The notes under the pieces were generated by a model that searched no databases, had not been told where the DNA came from, and was given only the letters and a program-made list of their open reading frames with translations. From Casuarina equisetifolia (taxonomy: Eukaryota > Streptophyta > Magnoliopsida > Fagales > Casuarinaceae), in assembly GCA_028551475.1 (NCBI GenBank), contig CM052356.1, forward strand, positions 6,954,001-7,018,000: a stretch of 64,000 nucleotides of DNA, given 5' to 3'. A program made the position numbers and the translations under genes. Within the stretch, counting starts at the first letter, position 1. The number at the start of each line of letters is the position of its first letter. This document shows, piece after piece, positions 33,301 through 44,153 of the stretch.

Positions 33301-36185
33301 AACATCCTTAGTGCCATTCTACACAAAAAGAGCCAGCTACCTAGAACATCAAAACAAATGAATACAGACTACAAACTAGAAGTATTTTATCTACAATGCC
33401 AGACTATTCTAGCCACTGTATACATATCCAGCTGTCAAAAGTCATTTTGGCATGACACCAGCAGAGGAAAAACTACAGCAGAACACTATATTATTTAAAA
33501 TTATGAATTTATGCATCAGAAAACCAAACCTGCTTCCATAGTTCTTCAGCTTCCTTTGTACGGCCACGCATTTTAGCCCGATCAGATATTGCTATAGCCC
33601 AATTATAGAAGGCCTGCAAGAAGGACAACATATCACTTTCACATGAAAATATATCGTCAATAGAAATTAAACAGAATCACATACATGCATAAATAACTGA
33701 AGAGTGAGAGCCTTCACATGGGAAGTATAAGATGCACGATTTTAGCAAAAGTGATGCCCTTATATTTTACCAGGGAGAGGGGGGGAAAGCGTGTAGTAAA
33801 TTCCCACCATTCAAGATCCCAAACAATCACAGATCAAGTGGTTAAATGTATAGGCAAAGTTACTGAGAGTTTACTCAGAAGATTCATGAGTGCAACCCTC
33901 AACTACCTCCCCACCCCATGTTTATTAGGTGGCACAGTTGTTTTACGCAGTCATCATGCTTCTTGATAATATTAGTAGCTAAATCCAATATTAACCAGTC
34001 ATTTGAATGTCAAGTATAATGAGTAGTATTCCTACATCATGAAGTGTGGGGCACAGACGTGTAGCTTCATCATACTTCTTACAAGCTTCCTCAAGCAAGG
34101 CATCTTTGGAAGGTGAAGCAGAGTCTTGGCTAACATTATCTGCACTTTCCTGCATGCCAAGAAAATGAGGGTCATTAGGCAAAAGAAAATATACTATGAT
34201 ATTCTTCTGAGTGGTGTTGAAAATCATAATAGTAGATAGTTTCTATCACAGCAAAGAGAGAAACAGAAGAATTTTCAGAAAAATAATCAATATGTCAAAT
34301 ATCATTTTTGCATTCCATTTCAAATATGTGATTCCATTTCCTGTCGAAGAGAAATTTTAGTGAACAAAGTCTATTCTCTTTCACGCAGGTTCTAAACCAT
34401 CACATCAAAGGAAAATGTCATTACTTAATCGAATGTGACAAAAGTTTCTTCATAAAACCATCATATCAAACTTTCACATCAAAGGAAAATGTCACTACTT
34501 AACCCAACGTGACAAAACACCCTTGAAACACATCATGGCCAAAAATTCTAGCAGACAATCCTTTGAGCAGGTTAATACAAAAAACCATCAGGTTGAAGTT
34601 TTAGTAGAAAGGAAGAACAATAAAATCCTCTGACATTATAATGACAAGAAGTGAAGGAGACAGTATTTCAGACCTGAAGAACCAATGCCCAATTATAGAG
34701 TGCATCAAAATCTCCTGGATTTCTCTCTATAGCGGAAGCATACCTACAAAAGTTGGGTGCGGAAACACAATATAGTTCATAGCAGATTTCTATGAATTAC
34801 CACGAATGCAACCAGTCAACGCTTTTGCAAAAAGTGAATAACGGTTTGATTACAGAATAATGGAAAAGTTGATGAGTAAAAGTAGGGATAAGATTATGGT
34901 ACCTCCTGGCAGCAAATGTAAGAATTCGTTGGCGAGACCGACCTTCCTCATCTACCCCCGTCACACTGTTGATCAGGTCCATAGCAGCATCATTTTGGTC
35001 ATTACGTGGCTGTGGGCTTTCTTGACTAACGAATTCAAAAGCACAGATTCAAGAGCAAAGCTTTTGTGATATAAAAGAAAAACAAAGAGGAATTAATCCT
35101 ACTGATAGTTGCATAAGGATATTACCGAAGGATGAAATTAACAAAAAGTCCAGGTAAAAAGATGATAGGTTTTTTTTTCCTATTTCAAGATTGTTACAAG
35201 AATCATTTTTCAGATTCAACGCACGTAAGATAAGATAACATTTGCTCAGCTTACAGAGTCAGGCATCCAAAAATGAATCTTGATGAAAGCCATAAAATCT
35301 GGTCTCAATTGGAGAAAAACTATAGACTCACTGAAAAAGCTCAGAAAACATAAGCTCACATCGGAATACCCACAAAGTGTGTAATGCATGAATGATAATT
35401 ACATTGTTGCAAATTTAATAGAATGAAGTCCTTGCACATATAACGTTTCTACAATCAATGTTAGTTCATACTCAAACAGACAAACTGAAGCCAGCCTCGT
35501 TGACAGCGCAAATCTCACCAAAAAGTAATGTAAAGGAAAAACCAGTTAAAAATTGGTTCCAAATAAATCCCTCTTTGAGCACAATGTTGTGGAAACAAGA
35601 GAATTCCAGTGGTTCTACACGTAAGAAATCGATCTTCCGAGAGATCTCCATCCAATGATTTAGATTCGATCGCAAAAATGGGTCATTTAAGCGCACTGAC
35701 CTGTAGGCTGAGCTGGCATCTGGTCCGCTCTCGTCCGCTTCGTCGGATTTCAATCCGCTGAGCAACTCTCTCATCGTGAAAGTTCGGTTTCCTTCGTCTT
35801 TGCGCAGCTCCCCCGTCGGAGCTTTTGCTGATGCGTTCTCGGGGGCTTCATTGGATCGGATCGTGCTCTGTTTCAGCTCTTCAGGTGTCGGATCTGCATC
35901 GGTAGCCACAGGTGTTTCCGGCTTCGGCTCCGGCTCTGACACTATCTCAGCTGGTTCAGCCAGTTCAGCTTCTGGTTCTGGTTGGGCCTCAGGTCTTGCC
36001 TCAGCGTCTGTTGGCTCAGGTTCCGATTCTGGTTCTGATTTTGGTTTCGGTTCAGGTTCTGATTCTTGCTCTGGTTTCGGTTTCAGTTCAGGCTCCGGTT
36101 CTGGTTTCGTTTTCGGTTCTGGTTCTGGTTCTGGTTCTGGTTCGACTCCATTCTGCAATTCGTCTTCTTCGCGGGTCGAGGACAT
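30309..36185 (-). CDS. HLB1: HLB1-type TPR protein (trans-Golgi/early endosome trafficking)
   Basis: Fourteen coding exons on the minus strand: 36185-35701, 35025-34903, 34743-34674, 34149-34036, 33613-33530, 33144-33094, 32999-32970, 32846-32784, 32618-32553, 32383-32255, 32022-31987, 31532-31413, 31272-31084, 30419-30309; in frame, 556 aa. Residues 1-125 are acidic and low-complexity, mostly Pro-Glu repeats with Lys. From about 165 come degenerate TPR motifs: [40 protein letters not shown]. The C-terminal part (about 480-556) reads like a lipid-binding-type fold ending [20 protein letters not shown]...AGIITG. This matches my memory of Arabidopsis At5g41950 (HYPERSENSITIVE TO LATRUNCULIN B1), a plant-specific protein linking the trans-Golgi network/early endosome with actin. 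The start at 36185 is preferred over 36299 because the extension runs through a GA-rich leader. The TBC RabGAP gene lies 758 bp upstream on the same strand. Confidence 0.9.
34401..34517. repeat. 43-bp direct repeat in HLB1 intron 3
   Basis: CACATCAAAGGAAAATGTCA at 34401 begins a 43-bp unit that recurs at 34475-34517 with a few changes; period 74 bp. Internal to the intron between 34150 and 34673. Confidence 0.85.
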
Positions 36186-36943
36186 GGTGAGAGGACTGGG
36201 AAAACACAGAGAGAGAGAGAGATGCGGAGCGAGAGCGAAACGACTTTGAAGGAACGTTAATTTGGTAGACGACGGTTTGTAAAAGAAAATAAAGATCAAA
36301 GAACTAGATAAACAATTGGCTTCAAAATTAATTTGGCAGAAGAGGGATCTAAGAAAATAAAGATTCTATCATATTAAATAATAAGCACTAATTATTTGTT
36401 TGCACTTTAGTTTGATATTTTCTTAGTTCTATAAATAATTTTTAAATAATCAATGTTAAGAAAAGAAATATGAAAATTTTAAACTTATATTTAAGTACAA
36501 TACTTTAGAATGTATTAAATTCCAGTAATTTCATTACATTTTTCATAACTCCCAATAGGTAACATGCCAGTAAATGGTTTGAAGTCGATATCATTCCACG
36601 AACGAGAAGATAATGGTACTTTTAACCATCTTCACAGAGAAGAATACCTGCGATTTTAGGGAACGCTTTTTTTGTTTTTCGCAGGGTGGACTGTGTGCAA
36701 CAAATACAGAGAAGTCAATACATAGAACAGCCATAAATTGGTAAACTTGGGACGAAAACAATCCTAATAATCTAATTCTGCAGCGTTGCCACCATCACCC
36801 AAAACGAGTGCCCGCCGTACAGGGTAAATCTCCTACACTCACTGGTTACAGAGGTTGCACTTTAGTAGCATGAAGATCCTTGGTTTTACAGCGATCCTCG
36901 ACAGGCGCAACAACAGATTAGAAGTTATGAGAGAAAGGGAATC
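36186..36943. other. Spacer between HLB1 and TBC genes (HLB1 promoter, TBC 3' UTR)
   Basis: 758 bp without coding sequence. It holds a GA microsatellite at 36209-36222 (CT on the sense strand, HLB1 leader), then AT-rich DNA at 36300-36540 and the probable 3' UTR of the TBC gene next to 36943. Confidence 0.6.
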
Positions 36944-39753
36944 CTAAATCTTGTCGTGGAGGGTGACAACCAAATCGTGAGCATCGTCGAGCAGCTTCCA
37001 AACATCCAGTCGGCCGGCCATGCTGTTGCACTCCTTCATGATCTCGTCCATGCAGCTGTATCTCTCTATAATTTGCTTCCTCCTTTGTAGCACAGAAGCT
37101 GCAATGGCATAAAGCAATAGGTCATCATTGGGAGGAGCTCTGATCCTTATTTTCCCCCAAGAAGACTTGGCAATCCCGGCTCTAATGGCTGCCTGATCAG
37201 CCCACATTACCTCCCAGAGGCATAACGTCTGCTCAAAGCTTAATTCTCTCCTGAAGAGAACCACCACCATTCTGTACACAAAGAAGCAATCCTCAGCTTG
37301 AAGCTTCTCCAGGTGCCTGTAGAGATGACTATCCTTGTTCTTGATAATCTTGGAAACAATATTCAGCTGCCTCCGGATTCCCACCTCATCCAGCCGGAAA
37401 TTATGCCGAGCTTTTTTCATAAAACCCACGAAGCACCAGAAGGCTTCATGGTCCTCCTCAAACACACTGATTATTGGAGCAAGAAGATCACTCATCCCCT
37501 GGCAATAGCCAATCTCAGGATCGTAAAGCGCATAGGCTTCCAGGATAGCAACCAGGCGAGCAGCATGGAAAACCCTGCATGGCTTCAAGTGACCATAGTC
37601 TTTTAACCCAACACTCTCTGCTAGCTGGTGAGCTTTGGTCTCTGAGACGGCAGCCTGAGAAGGCGTGTAGACAATCCACTCGTCATTTGCCCGGAGAGCA
37701 TCCAGATGGATTATTCTTTGCCATTTGGCAAAATCTTCAACGGTGAGGGATTTGGACTTGCTTTCAGTGTCAAAGGGAGACGTGACTTCTATATTTAAGG
37801 GAGATGAATTCTCCTTGGCAGGCTCATCAACATCATATTCTTCAGTTCTTTTGGCGGCAAGCAAAGGTTGCGTGTCTTCAGGTTCTTCTGAAGAGTCAGA
37901 ATCACTTGACTCTGTATCACCAGCAGAGGCATTCTCACAGGTCAGTACACTTTTATCAGCATCTCTTTCCAAAAATGAATCAGAGGATTGGAGGGTTAGA
38001 TCATAGACAAGGGGGAGAGGATCCTTAGCCAATGGGCTTCCTTCCTCAGCAAAAAGGGACCTATTACCAATGACCATGTCTCCCAAGCAATGAGAATCTA
38101 GAACCTGACTGAAATCTCCACTGCCCTCATTGCTGCTGTTCCCTGAAGTTTCCTTCGACTTTAAGCTCTTGCCATTGGACTTCAAGATTTGCCGGCATTG
38201 CTTCCGCAGGTTATCATATACTTTTCTGCATCACGAGCAAAAGAACAGTAAGTTTTTTTTCTTAAAAATAAAAAATAAAAAATAAAAATGAAGGGACAGA
38301 AAGAAAGAGGGGAAGAAATGAAAAACAATATAACCAACACGGTCCACCAATTATAAAAATTGTTGAATTAACATAGCGAGCCTAATTAAGTTAGAGAATA
38401 ATACCCTTTCTGACTTTTGACCAAATCTCTTTCTTCCTGAGAACTGTTCATGTTGAAGCTGTTGCAATGAGCAAATCCAAGTCAAGAAACAAAAGAACCG
38501 GTGATTCCTCCATCAGAAAACAAGCATAAATAAGCAAGAGAAATCCAAAATCACAGCCAGAAGCACTGTAAAATTGCAATTACATCTGTCTTATCTAGTG
38601 ACAAGAGTCTCAAATAAGTCAATTTTCCACAGCTACCAAAATGAGGCGCTGGAAGCTAGCTTATGAAGACAATGAGTTTGGTAGCAACACCTGGGTTGAG
38701 TAAAAATGCAACAAAACTTTTTAAAAGGTAGCAAAATCTATCTCAATTCTCAATAAAAGAGAGAGACAAACAAAAGGTAGATGCACATAAAATAAACAAT
38801 CATCGATATAGAAAGGTATAGAGATGAAAATGCATACACTCCAAGAAGGAATGGCCAGACCTCCTTTCTTAGCCTTGGATCAACACCCTGCATCAGAGAT
38901 AGAAGGAATCAAATCTTCACGGCAGAGACAAATACATGGATAAAAGAAGAAGCGAGTAAAAGTATCTAAAACAAGAATTTCTTAGGGGCAAATAACTAGC
39001 TTTGCCAAAATTAACAGTATACCCCACTGCGAACTTTCTTCAGAAACTTGACACCACCATCAGTGAGCTTTCCATCCGGTGTGAAGAAATTCTTCCACTG
39101 CTTAGGCAGAAGAGCATGTTTTCTTCTCCTTCGAGACCAAGGAGATTTGACACTAACCCTGAACAAAATCAGAAACAGATTAAATACTGATTTTCACCTA
39201 AAAATAAAAAAGCCTTATGCAGAAAGCAAAACCATCGGTTTAACAATCACAGTACACTCACTAAGAATGAAATAATTTCATGACACCCACCAATGCTTAC
39301 ATATACGAATTAACAATTAGGGTTTCAAAACCAATATCATAACCAAAGCGAATGGGAAAACCAACAGAGAGAAAAACAGAAAAAACGATTATTATAACTG
39401 TTTACCTACCGCTTCCAAGATTTACAGAGAAAATAAAAAAGAAGAAAGGAAAGGAGAAAACGAAGCTGAATCTCAACGGGACAAAACGCTAATGAGTAGT
39501 TTAACGATGGCTTTTCGGACACTGGAAGCAAAATTGAGTACTTTTTAGATCGAGATCCGAAGCACTACTCTAAAAGATAAGCTCTCAGATTAGGAACTCA
39601 CCGATCAGTGGAAAGTGGTGAGGACGACGACGACGATGAAGAAGCAACGACTAACAAAACAGATCGCAAATGAACCCACGATGACGAAGGCGAAGACGAA
39701 TTTGACGACGACGACGGTGAAGAAGAAGTGTGACTTCTCCGTAGGGCTCTCAT
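36944..39753 (-). CDS. TBC-domain Rab GTPase-activating protein
   Basis: Five coding exons on the minus strand: 39753-39602, 39158-39023, 38887-38838, 38458-38405 and 38225-36944, giving 557 aa. TBC proteins accelerate GTP hydrolysis by Rab GTPases in vesicle traffic. The domain starts near residue 97 (GVDPRLRKEVWPFLLG), is interrupted by a Ser/Glu-rich insert (about 150-285), then continues with both catalytic fingers: IIHLDALR (Arg309) and YCQG (Gln373), so it should be catalytically competent. The pattern (SPWSRRRRKHALLPKQW, TPDGKLTDGGVKFLKK) matches a plant TBC subgroup of gyp7-like proteins. The N-terminus in this model is Ser-rich with a short hydrophobic stretch (SVLLVVA). A second possible first exon further upstream is listed separately. 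The last exon carries about three quarters of the protein. Confidence 0.92.
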
Positions 39754-39891
39754 TACAGGTCTCTCTCCCATAAGCATCTACCTATCTCCTATCAATCTAC
39801 CTATCCAATTTCTCCGGGGTTCGCAAACAATTTGGAAATTGGATTTGATCCCGTTTCTTCATTTCCTCATTTCCTTAGGGTTTTGTTTTAC

Positions 39892-40169
39892 CTACGAGAG
39901 TAGACGACAGTGGCGGCCAAGGCGAGGCCGGCCACGGCCGTCACTGCGATGGCTAGTCCGACATTGGAAGCCGCTGCCAAAGCCCATAACTCGAAACCTC
40001 CGATACCGCCGCCTCCCCCGCCCACGCTGCTACCTTCCACGACCACGATCCGTCCTTTACCATCACCGGCGGACAGGAAGATCATGAACGAGAGGAGGCA
40101 GCGAGAAATTGCCCTCGAAACCCCGTCCTTGTTCCTCGTCGCCAAGAGCAATATAGGCACCAACACCAT
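39892..40169 (-). CDS. Alternative first exon of the TBC gene, encoding a membrane anchor
   Basis: Minus-strand open frame ending at a good donor (CGTAG|GTAAAAC, exon end 39892) in phase 2, the same phase as the other first exon (39753-39602). Spliced to the exon at 39158 it reads ...VVYSRR|VSVKSPWSRR, uninterrupted. The encoded peptide has a Gly-rich stretch (GGGGGGIGG), then FELWALAAASNVGLAIAVTA and GLALAATVVYSRR, a clear single transmembrane helix followed by basic residues. Start could be ATG at 40085 (64 codons before the donor) or in-frame ATG at 40169. A stop in frame lies near 40248. If unspliced, the frame would end at a TAA overlapping the donor. From memory some plant TBC proteins do begin this way, but expression is unproven here. 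Confidence 0.65.
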
Positions 40170-42777
40170 CACACGGCTATGCCTTCTTCTTACACTCCTC
40201 CCCCGGTTCCACAAGAGCTTTGTTAGAGCACTGCTCACTTTCCATCAGGTAATTAATACGGCTCAGGTCCTAAAATATTGCTGATTCTTAGCTGATTCGA
40301 TTTTCTATTTTCCGTGATTTCCATCTTCTCTCTCTTTCTTTCTGATATTTTTTTCTTTCTCTCCGAAAGAAAGTTAAGCGAGAATGGTAGATCGAAGACT
40401 TCGAAAGTGGGGATCGCAGGGAACGGGCGGGTCCCTACCCGGCCCATCATCCGTTGATCCTACAGTTCAGAAGCTTCTCCTAGATTTGACAAACCGACCA
40501 CGCTGACTCCAAAACCAACGGCTCAGATTGAGCGTCGGTCTAATCTTGACCGACTTACGATGTGGTTCATTGATAGCTTCACATTTACCCGCGTGATGAC
40601 GGGAAAGCAAACAGATCCAGCAAAAGTCAAAAGGCAAAGCAGGCCGGGATGAAGATAGGATCGATCACATAACAACACTCTGATACGCGAAGGAGAATCT
40701 GAAAGGACAACCGGGAGACAAAGTATTCAATCATGTCGGACCACATGCCTTTGCCTTTGCTTTCCCCTGCACTCCATCTAAAACAAGTCACATGAAGTCC
40801 GGGGCTTCGTTATTTTTTATGTTGCTTTTTTAACGTTGCATACTATGCTCTCGTTCTCTCCTTATTTCTTTCTTTCAGTTAAGTTTAAGTATTATTTTTA
40901 ATATATCTCATTATTAGTTTTAAGTAATGCGGTATCACTTTTAAACTTAAAATTTGAGAAAATAATACATACTTATAAATAAATAATTATTAAAAATAGA
41001 TGTTGTCCTACATTAAAAATATAAAAATAGATCATTGAACTTATAAATAATTAAAAAAATTTACCTAATACTTTAAAGGTTTTGAGACGAGTTTTCATAT
41101 TTAAAATTAGATTTTAGCCTACTTACAATATTTGTATCAACATGTAAGTGAATGAGAATATTAAAGATGGACATTATCCTATATTTAAAAATGATAATGA
41201 ATTTTTAAACTTATAAGTGATGAAATTTTTTCACTTAATGTCTTAAGATTTTGGTATGGACATCACACTTTAAGAAAAATAAAAGCAATACAACACTCAA
41301 ATATAGGTTGTGAAGCATTGTTAAAAACCTTAATTATATTCAAAAGTAAGTAAGTTCTTCCTCACAATATAAAACTTTTGCCATGCTATATTTAATTAGA
41401 AAAATATTAAATTCATAAATTCATAATGTGAGACTAGTATGATTTTCAACATTTTATATAAAATTTTCATCTCCAGTTAAGATAGATATGTGCGTATGTA
41501 CATATTAAAAGTCTCTTTTGTACATATATCTTTGACGTTATATCCAAAGACTTGCTTTATATGTACGTTACGTGAGATATTTTTAAGTCCCAAGCACGCA
41601 AAAGACCCAAACAAATCATGAGCAGAGGGCCCTTTGAGGCATGGTGCTAGTAGGTTAGGCCAACGGGAATCATTGCATTGTTAGGTGGGACAAACGAATT
41701 GTCCGCAAGACATCTCTATGTACTGCTTTATGGGGCCGAGAATCCGTATCTCCAGAAGCATCTGTTGGCCGAATTTAACTGGGAAAAGCGAGAAAATTCA
41801 AGGTTTGATGACCAAAACCCACTTTGAAGTGCATGATTCTGTGTCTATCAAGGCTGATTCTCGCGCTCTCGAGGGACCCAGAGAAAGACCGGGACTACAG
41901 TTTGATCATGGGCAGAATGTGGATGGGTTTATGGCATGGCGGGCAAGCGTGTGGAAGGTTCACTTTTATGTGATAAATTTCGTTTACAATTTGTGTGATG
42001 CCAAGCCGAAATATTAAGGACATTGAATAACTAGAAAATTATTTTAGGATCTTAAATTTAGTTTTTGATATTATGTTAGCAAAGATCCAATTCTTTTCTT
42101 AAATTGATCATTGAAAGAGATTATACCCAATATATAATATGATACCAATTTTTTTAGACACTTGGGTGTGAGAGTTTGTTGCATTAAAAAATTAAGTTTA
42201 TAAATTAGTAAATTGATATCTTGTTTGTGTAAATTGATTATATGTATTGTAATTTTAAAAAGGTAAAAAATATATAATATAATATCAAATCAAAACATTG
42301 ACACCATGTAACAATTAACAAAGTTAAAAGAATAAATCCTTACTAATAAAGTAAAAGAAAACCTACAAAATTAATTGCTTCATGTTCTCCAAAATTTATG
42401 GCGGGTCATGGGGTCAAAAAAGCTATACAACTACGTTTTGTAGACTGATGTAGGTTACAACAATGCACTTCCCTTTGGAAAGAAGAAGAAGTGGCATCTT
42501 TTTGTTGGGCATTTCCATCAACCGCCACCGAAACCTGCTCTAACTCTTTGTCTTGCTTTCCAAATCAAACATGGACTGCACAATCAAAGCTTGCCTAACT
42601 ATGTCATCTTCTACGGAATTTTTTCCTTTTGTGGGTGAAAGGAACATGGGCCAACGCAGAACACTCCACCGACGAAAGCATGGGACATCGTTTGGTGAAC
42701 TACTCTCAACCTCCCACCGTTATTTATTCCCCACAGTCCTTCGTTCTTCAACACCGACGAATCACAATCTTTTCGCA
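40170..42777. other. Intergenic between TBC and DUF538 genes
   Basis: 40170-40700 is the likely promoter/leader of the TBC gene. 40880-41500 is AT-rich and contains a diverged tandem duplication: 40988-41090 and 41157-41262 share a frame of ATTAAA-ATAG/GATG-TATCCTA...AACTTATAA...TTAATACTT/GTCTTAA. 41685-42017 is open on plus but has no recognised domain. 42030-42350 is AT-rich with a GATACCAATT repeat-like string. The last 200 bp are the DUF538 promoter and leader. Confidence 0.45.
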
Positions 42778-43248
42778 ATGGCCAGCGGGGCGTCGAGGAA
42801 TCAGGACGAGCGAGCCGGGGCAGAGGTCGTGCACGGCTCTGAAGAATGCTACCGCCATTCGATTGAGCTCCTGGGAGAGTTGGGGTTTCCGAAAGGGGTG
42901 CTTCCTCTGCGGGACCTCGTGGAGTGCGGGAGGGTCAGAGAAACTGGGTTTGTTTGGATGAAACAGAAGGCTCCGTTTGAGCATTTCTTTATCAACACGA
43001 ACACCCGGGTGAGTTACGCGACGGAGGTGACGGCTTATGTGGAGAAGTTCAAGATGAAGAAGATGACCGGCGTGAAGAGCAAGCAGATGTTCTTGTGGGT
43101 GCCCATAACTGAGATGAGCATAGAGGATCCTGCAAGCAAGAAAATCTATTTCAAGACACCCATGGGGATCGGAAAGTCTTTCCCGCTCACAGCCTTCATG
43201 ACGGAGGAAGAGAAGCAGAAGTCTCTGGAGAATGGCAACGGGGAATGA
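42778..43248 (+). CDS. DUF538 family protein
   Basis: Single exon, 156 aa from ATG at 42778. DUF538 proteins are small plant proteins with a beta-barrel fold resembling bactericidal/permeability-increasing domains; biochemical role unsettled, some members tied to trichome and stress responses. The sequence shows the family core: EECYRHSIELLGELGFPKGV, LPLRDLVECGRVRETGFVWM, VSYATEVTAYVEKFKMKKMT, GVKSKQMFLWVPITEMS and IYFKTPMGIGKSFPLTAFM. There is no N-terminal signal peptide, placing it with the non-secreted members (close to my memory of Arabidopsis At5g46230). The longer frame from 42553 has a non-conserved N-terminus that overlaps the presumed leader, so I use the internal ATG next to the conserved part. 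Confidence 0.93.
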   Translation: MASGASRNQDERAGAEVVHGSEECYRHSIELLGELGFPKGVLPLRDLVECGRVRETGFVWMKQKAPFEHFFINTNTRVSYATEVTAYVEKFKMKKMTGVKSKQMFLWVPITEMSIEDPASKKIYFKTPMGIGKSFPLTAFMTEEEKQKSLENGNGE

Positions 43249-44153
43249 AACATCGTCATTCAACCCTGTCTGGGTGTCTTGCTTATTTTCCTCTGTGTTT
43301 TCGATTACTGTTCTATGGGTTAAGTTAAGAATTGAAAAATATCAATAATTGAAGAATGGTTTGGAAATACACCTTTAACACATCGGATGGTTGTTGCTTT
43401 TGTTGCGTGCTTTCCAAACCTTTCACATTACAAGTTCATCGTTTTTGTAATAGCAAAATTTTTATTCCATTAATGTTTGAAAGGTTCGTTTATTTTATTA
43501 AAATTAATTAAAATTGATAGTTAAAAGTCATAACACCTTCTCATATAAAAATAAATAAATAAAAATATTAATAATACAATATAATAACAAGATTATACTA
43601 TATACAATACGACTCATACATATAAGTGTTGTTTAAATAATTAGTTCAATAATAAGTTAATAGAATTTTGCTTAAGTTGAATGCATGTATTATAATATTA
43701 ATATTATAATATATATATATATATATATTTTAAAAATACAATATCTAGATTGAATGCAAATTTAGAGACAAAATTAAACACCGTGATTCTTATAGGGAAT
43801 TACTCTTATTCTATTTTAAGATTAATAATTCCTACACGTGATTCTTGTCCATGACCACACTGCTTTGTTCGCAAAATCGTGATGATATACCAACACGAGA
43901 AAAAGTCTTTTGATTAGATTATTTATACTTTTAACACCTAATCAAACATGTGGAAAACGAAATTGTAATTAAATAATTTTAGATCTTTACACTTAACACA
44001 ACTACTATTCCTTTTTCGCTGTTATAATATCGCGGAAAAAATTTCAGAGGCGCCAAACCGAGCACGTCCGTTGCCGCTTGAATTCGTTAGATGTAATGGC
44101 GGCTTCGTCGTTATTAGTACAGTAGAATATTCCTTCACTATCCCACAGAGAAA
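43249..44153. other. Intergenic between DUF538 and EMB8-like genes
   Basis: 3' UTR of the DUF538 gene, then AT-rich DNA with an (AT)n run at 43710-43729, then the EMB8-like promoter with a TATA-like TATAATAT at 44023-44030. No gene. Confidence 0.6.
44091..44125 (+). promoter_or_regulatory. Two upstream ORFs before the EMB8-like start
   Basis: ATGTAA at 44091-44096 is a start-stop minimal uORF. Overlapping its last base, ATGGCGGCTTCGTCG... at 44096-44125 encodes a 9-residue uORF (MAASSLLVQ). Both end 28 or more bases before the main ATG at 44154. They would be in the leader if transcription starts near the TATA-like box at 44023. Confidence 0.5.

Noticed and set aside
35776-36249. 157-codon plus-strand Gly/Ser-rich frame
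   Set aside because: Antisense of the HLB1 Pro-Glu repeat.
39910-40284. 124-codon plus-strand frame (Pro-rich)
   Set aside because: Opposite strand of the TBC alternative first exon, which gives the coherent membrane-helix protein.
42748-43263. 171-codon minus-strand frame
   Set aside because: Antisense of the DUF538 gene, which has clear family motifs.
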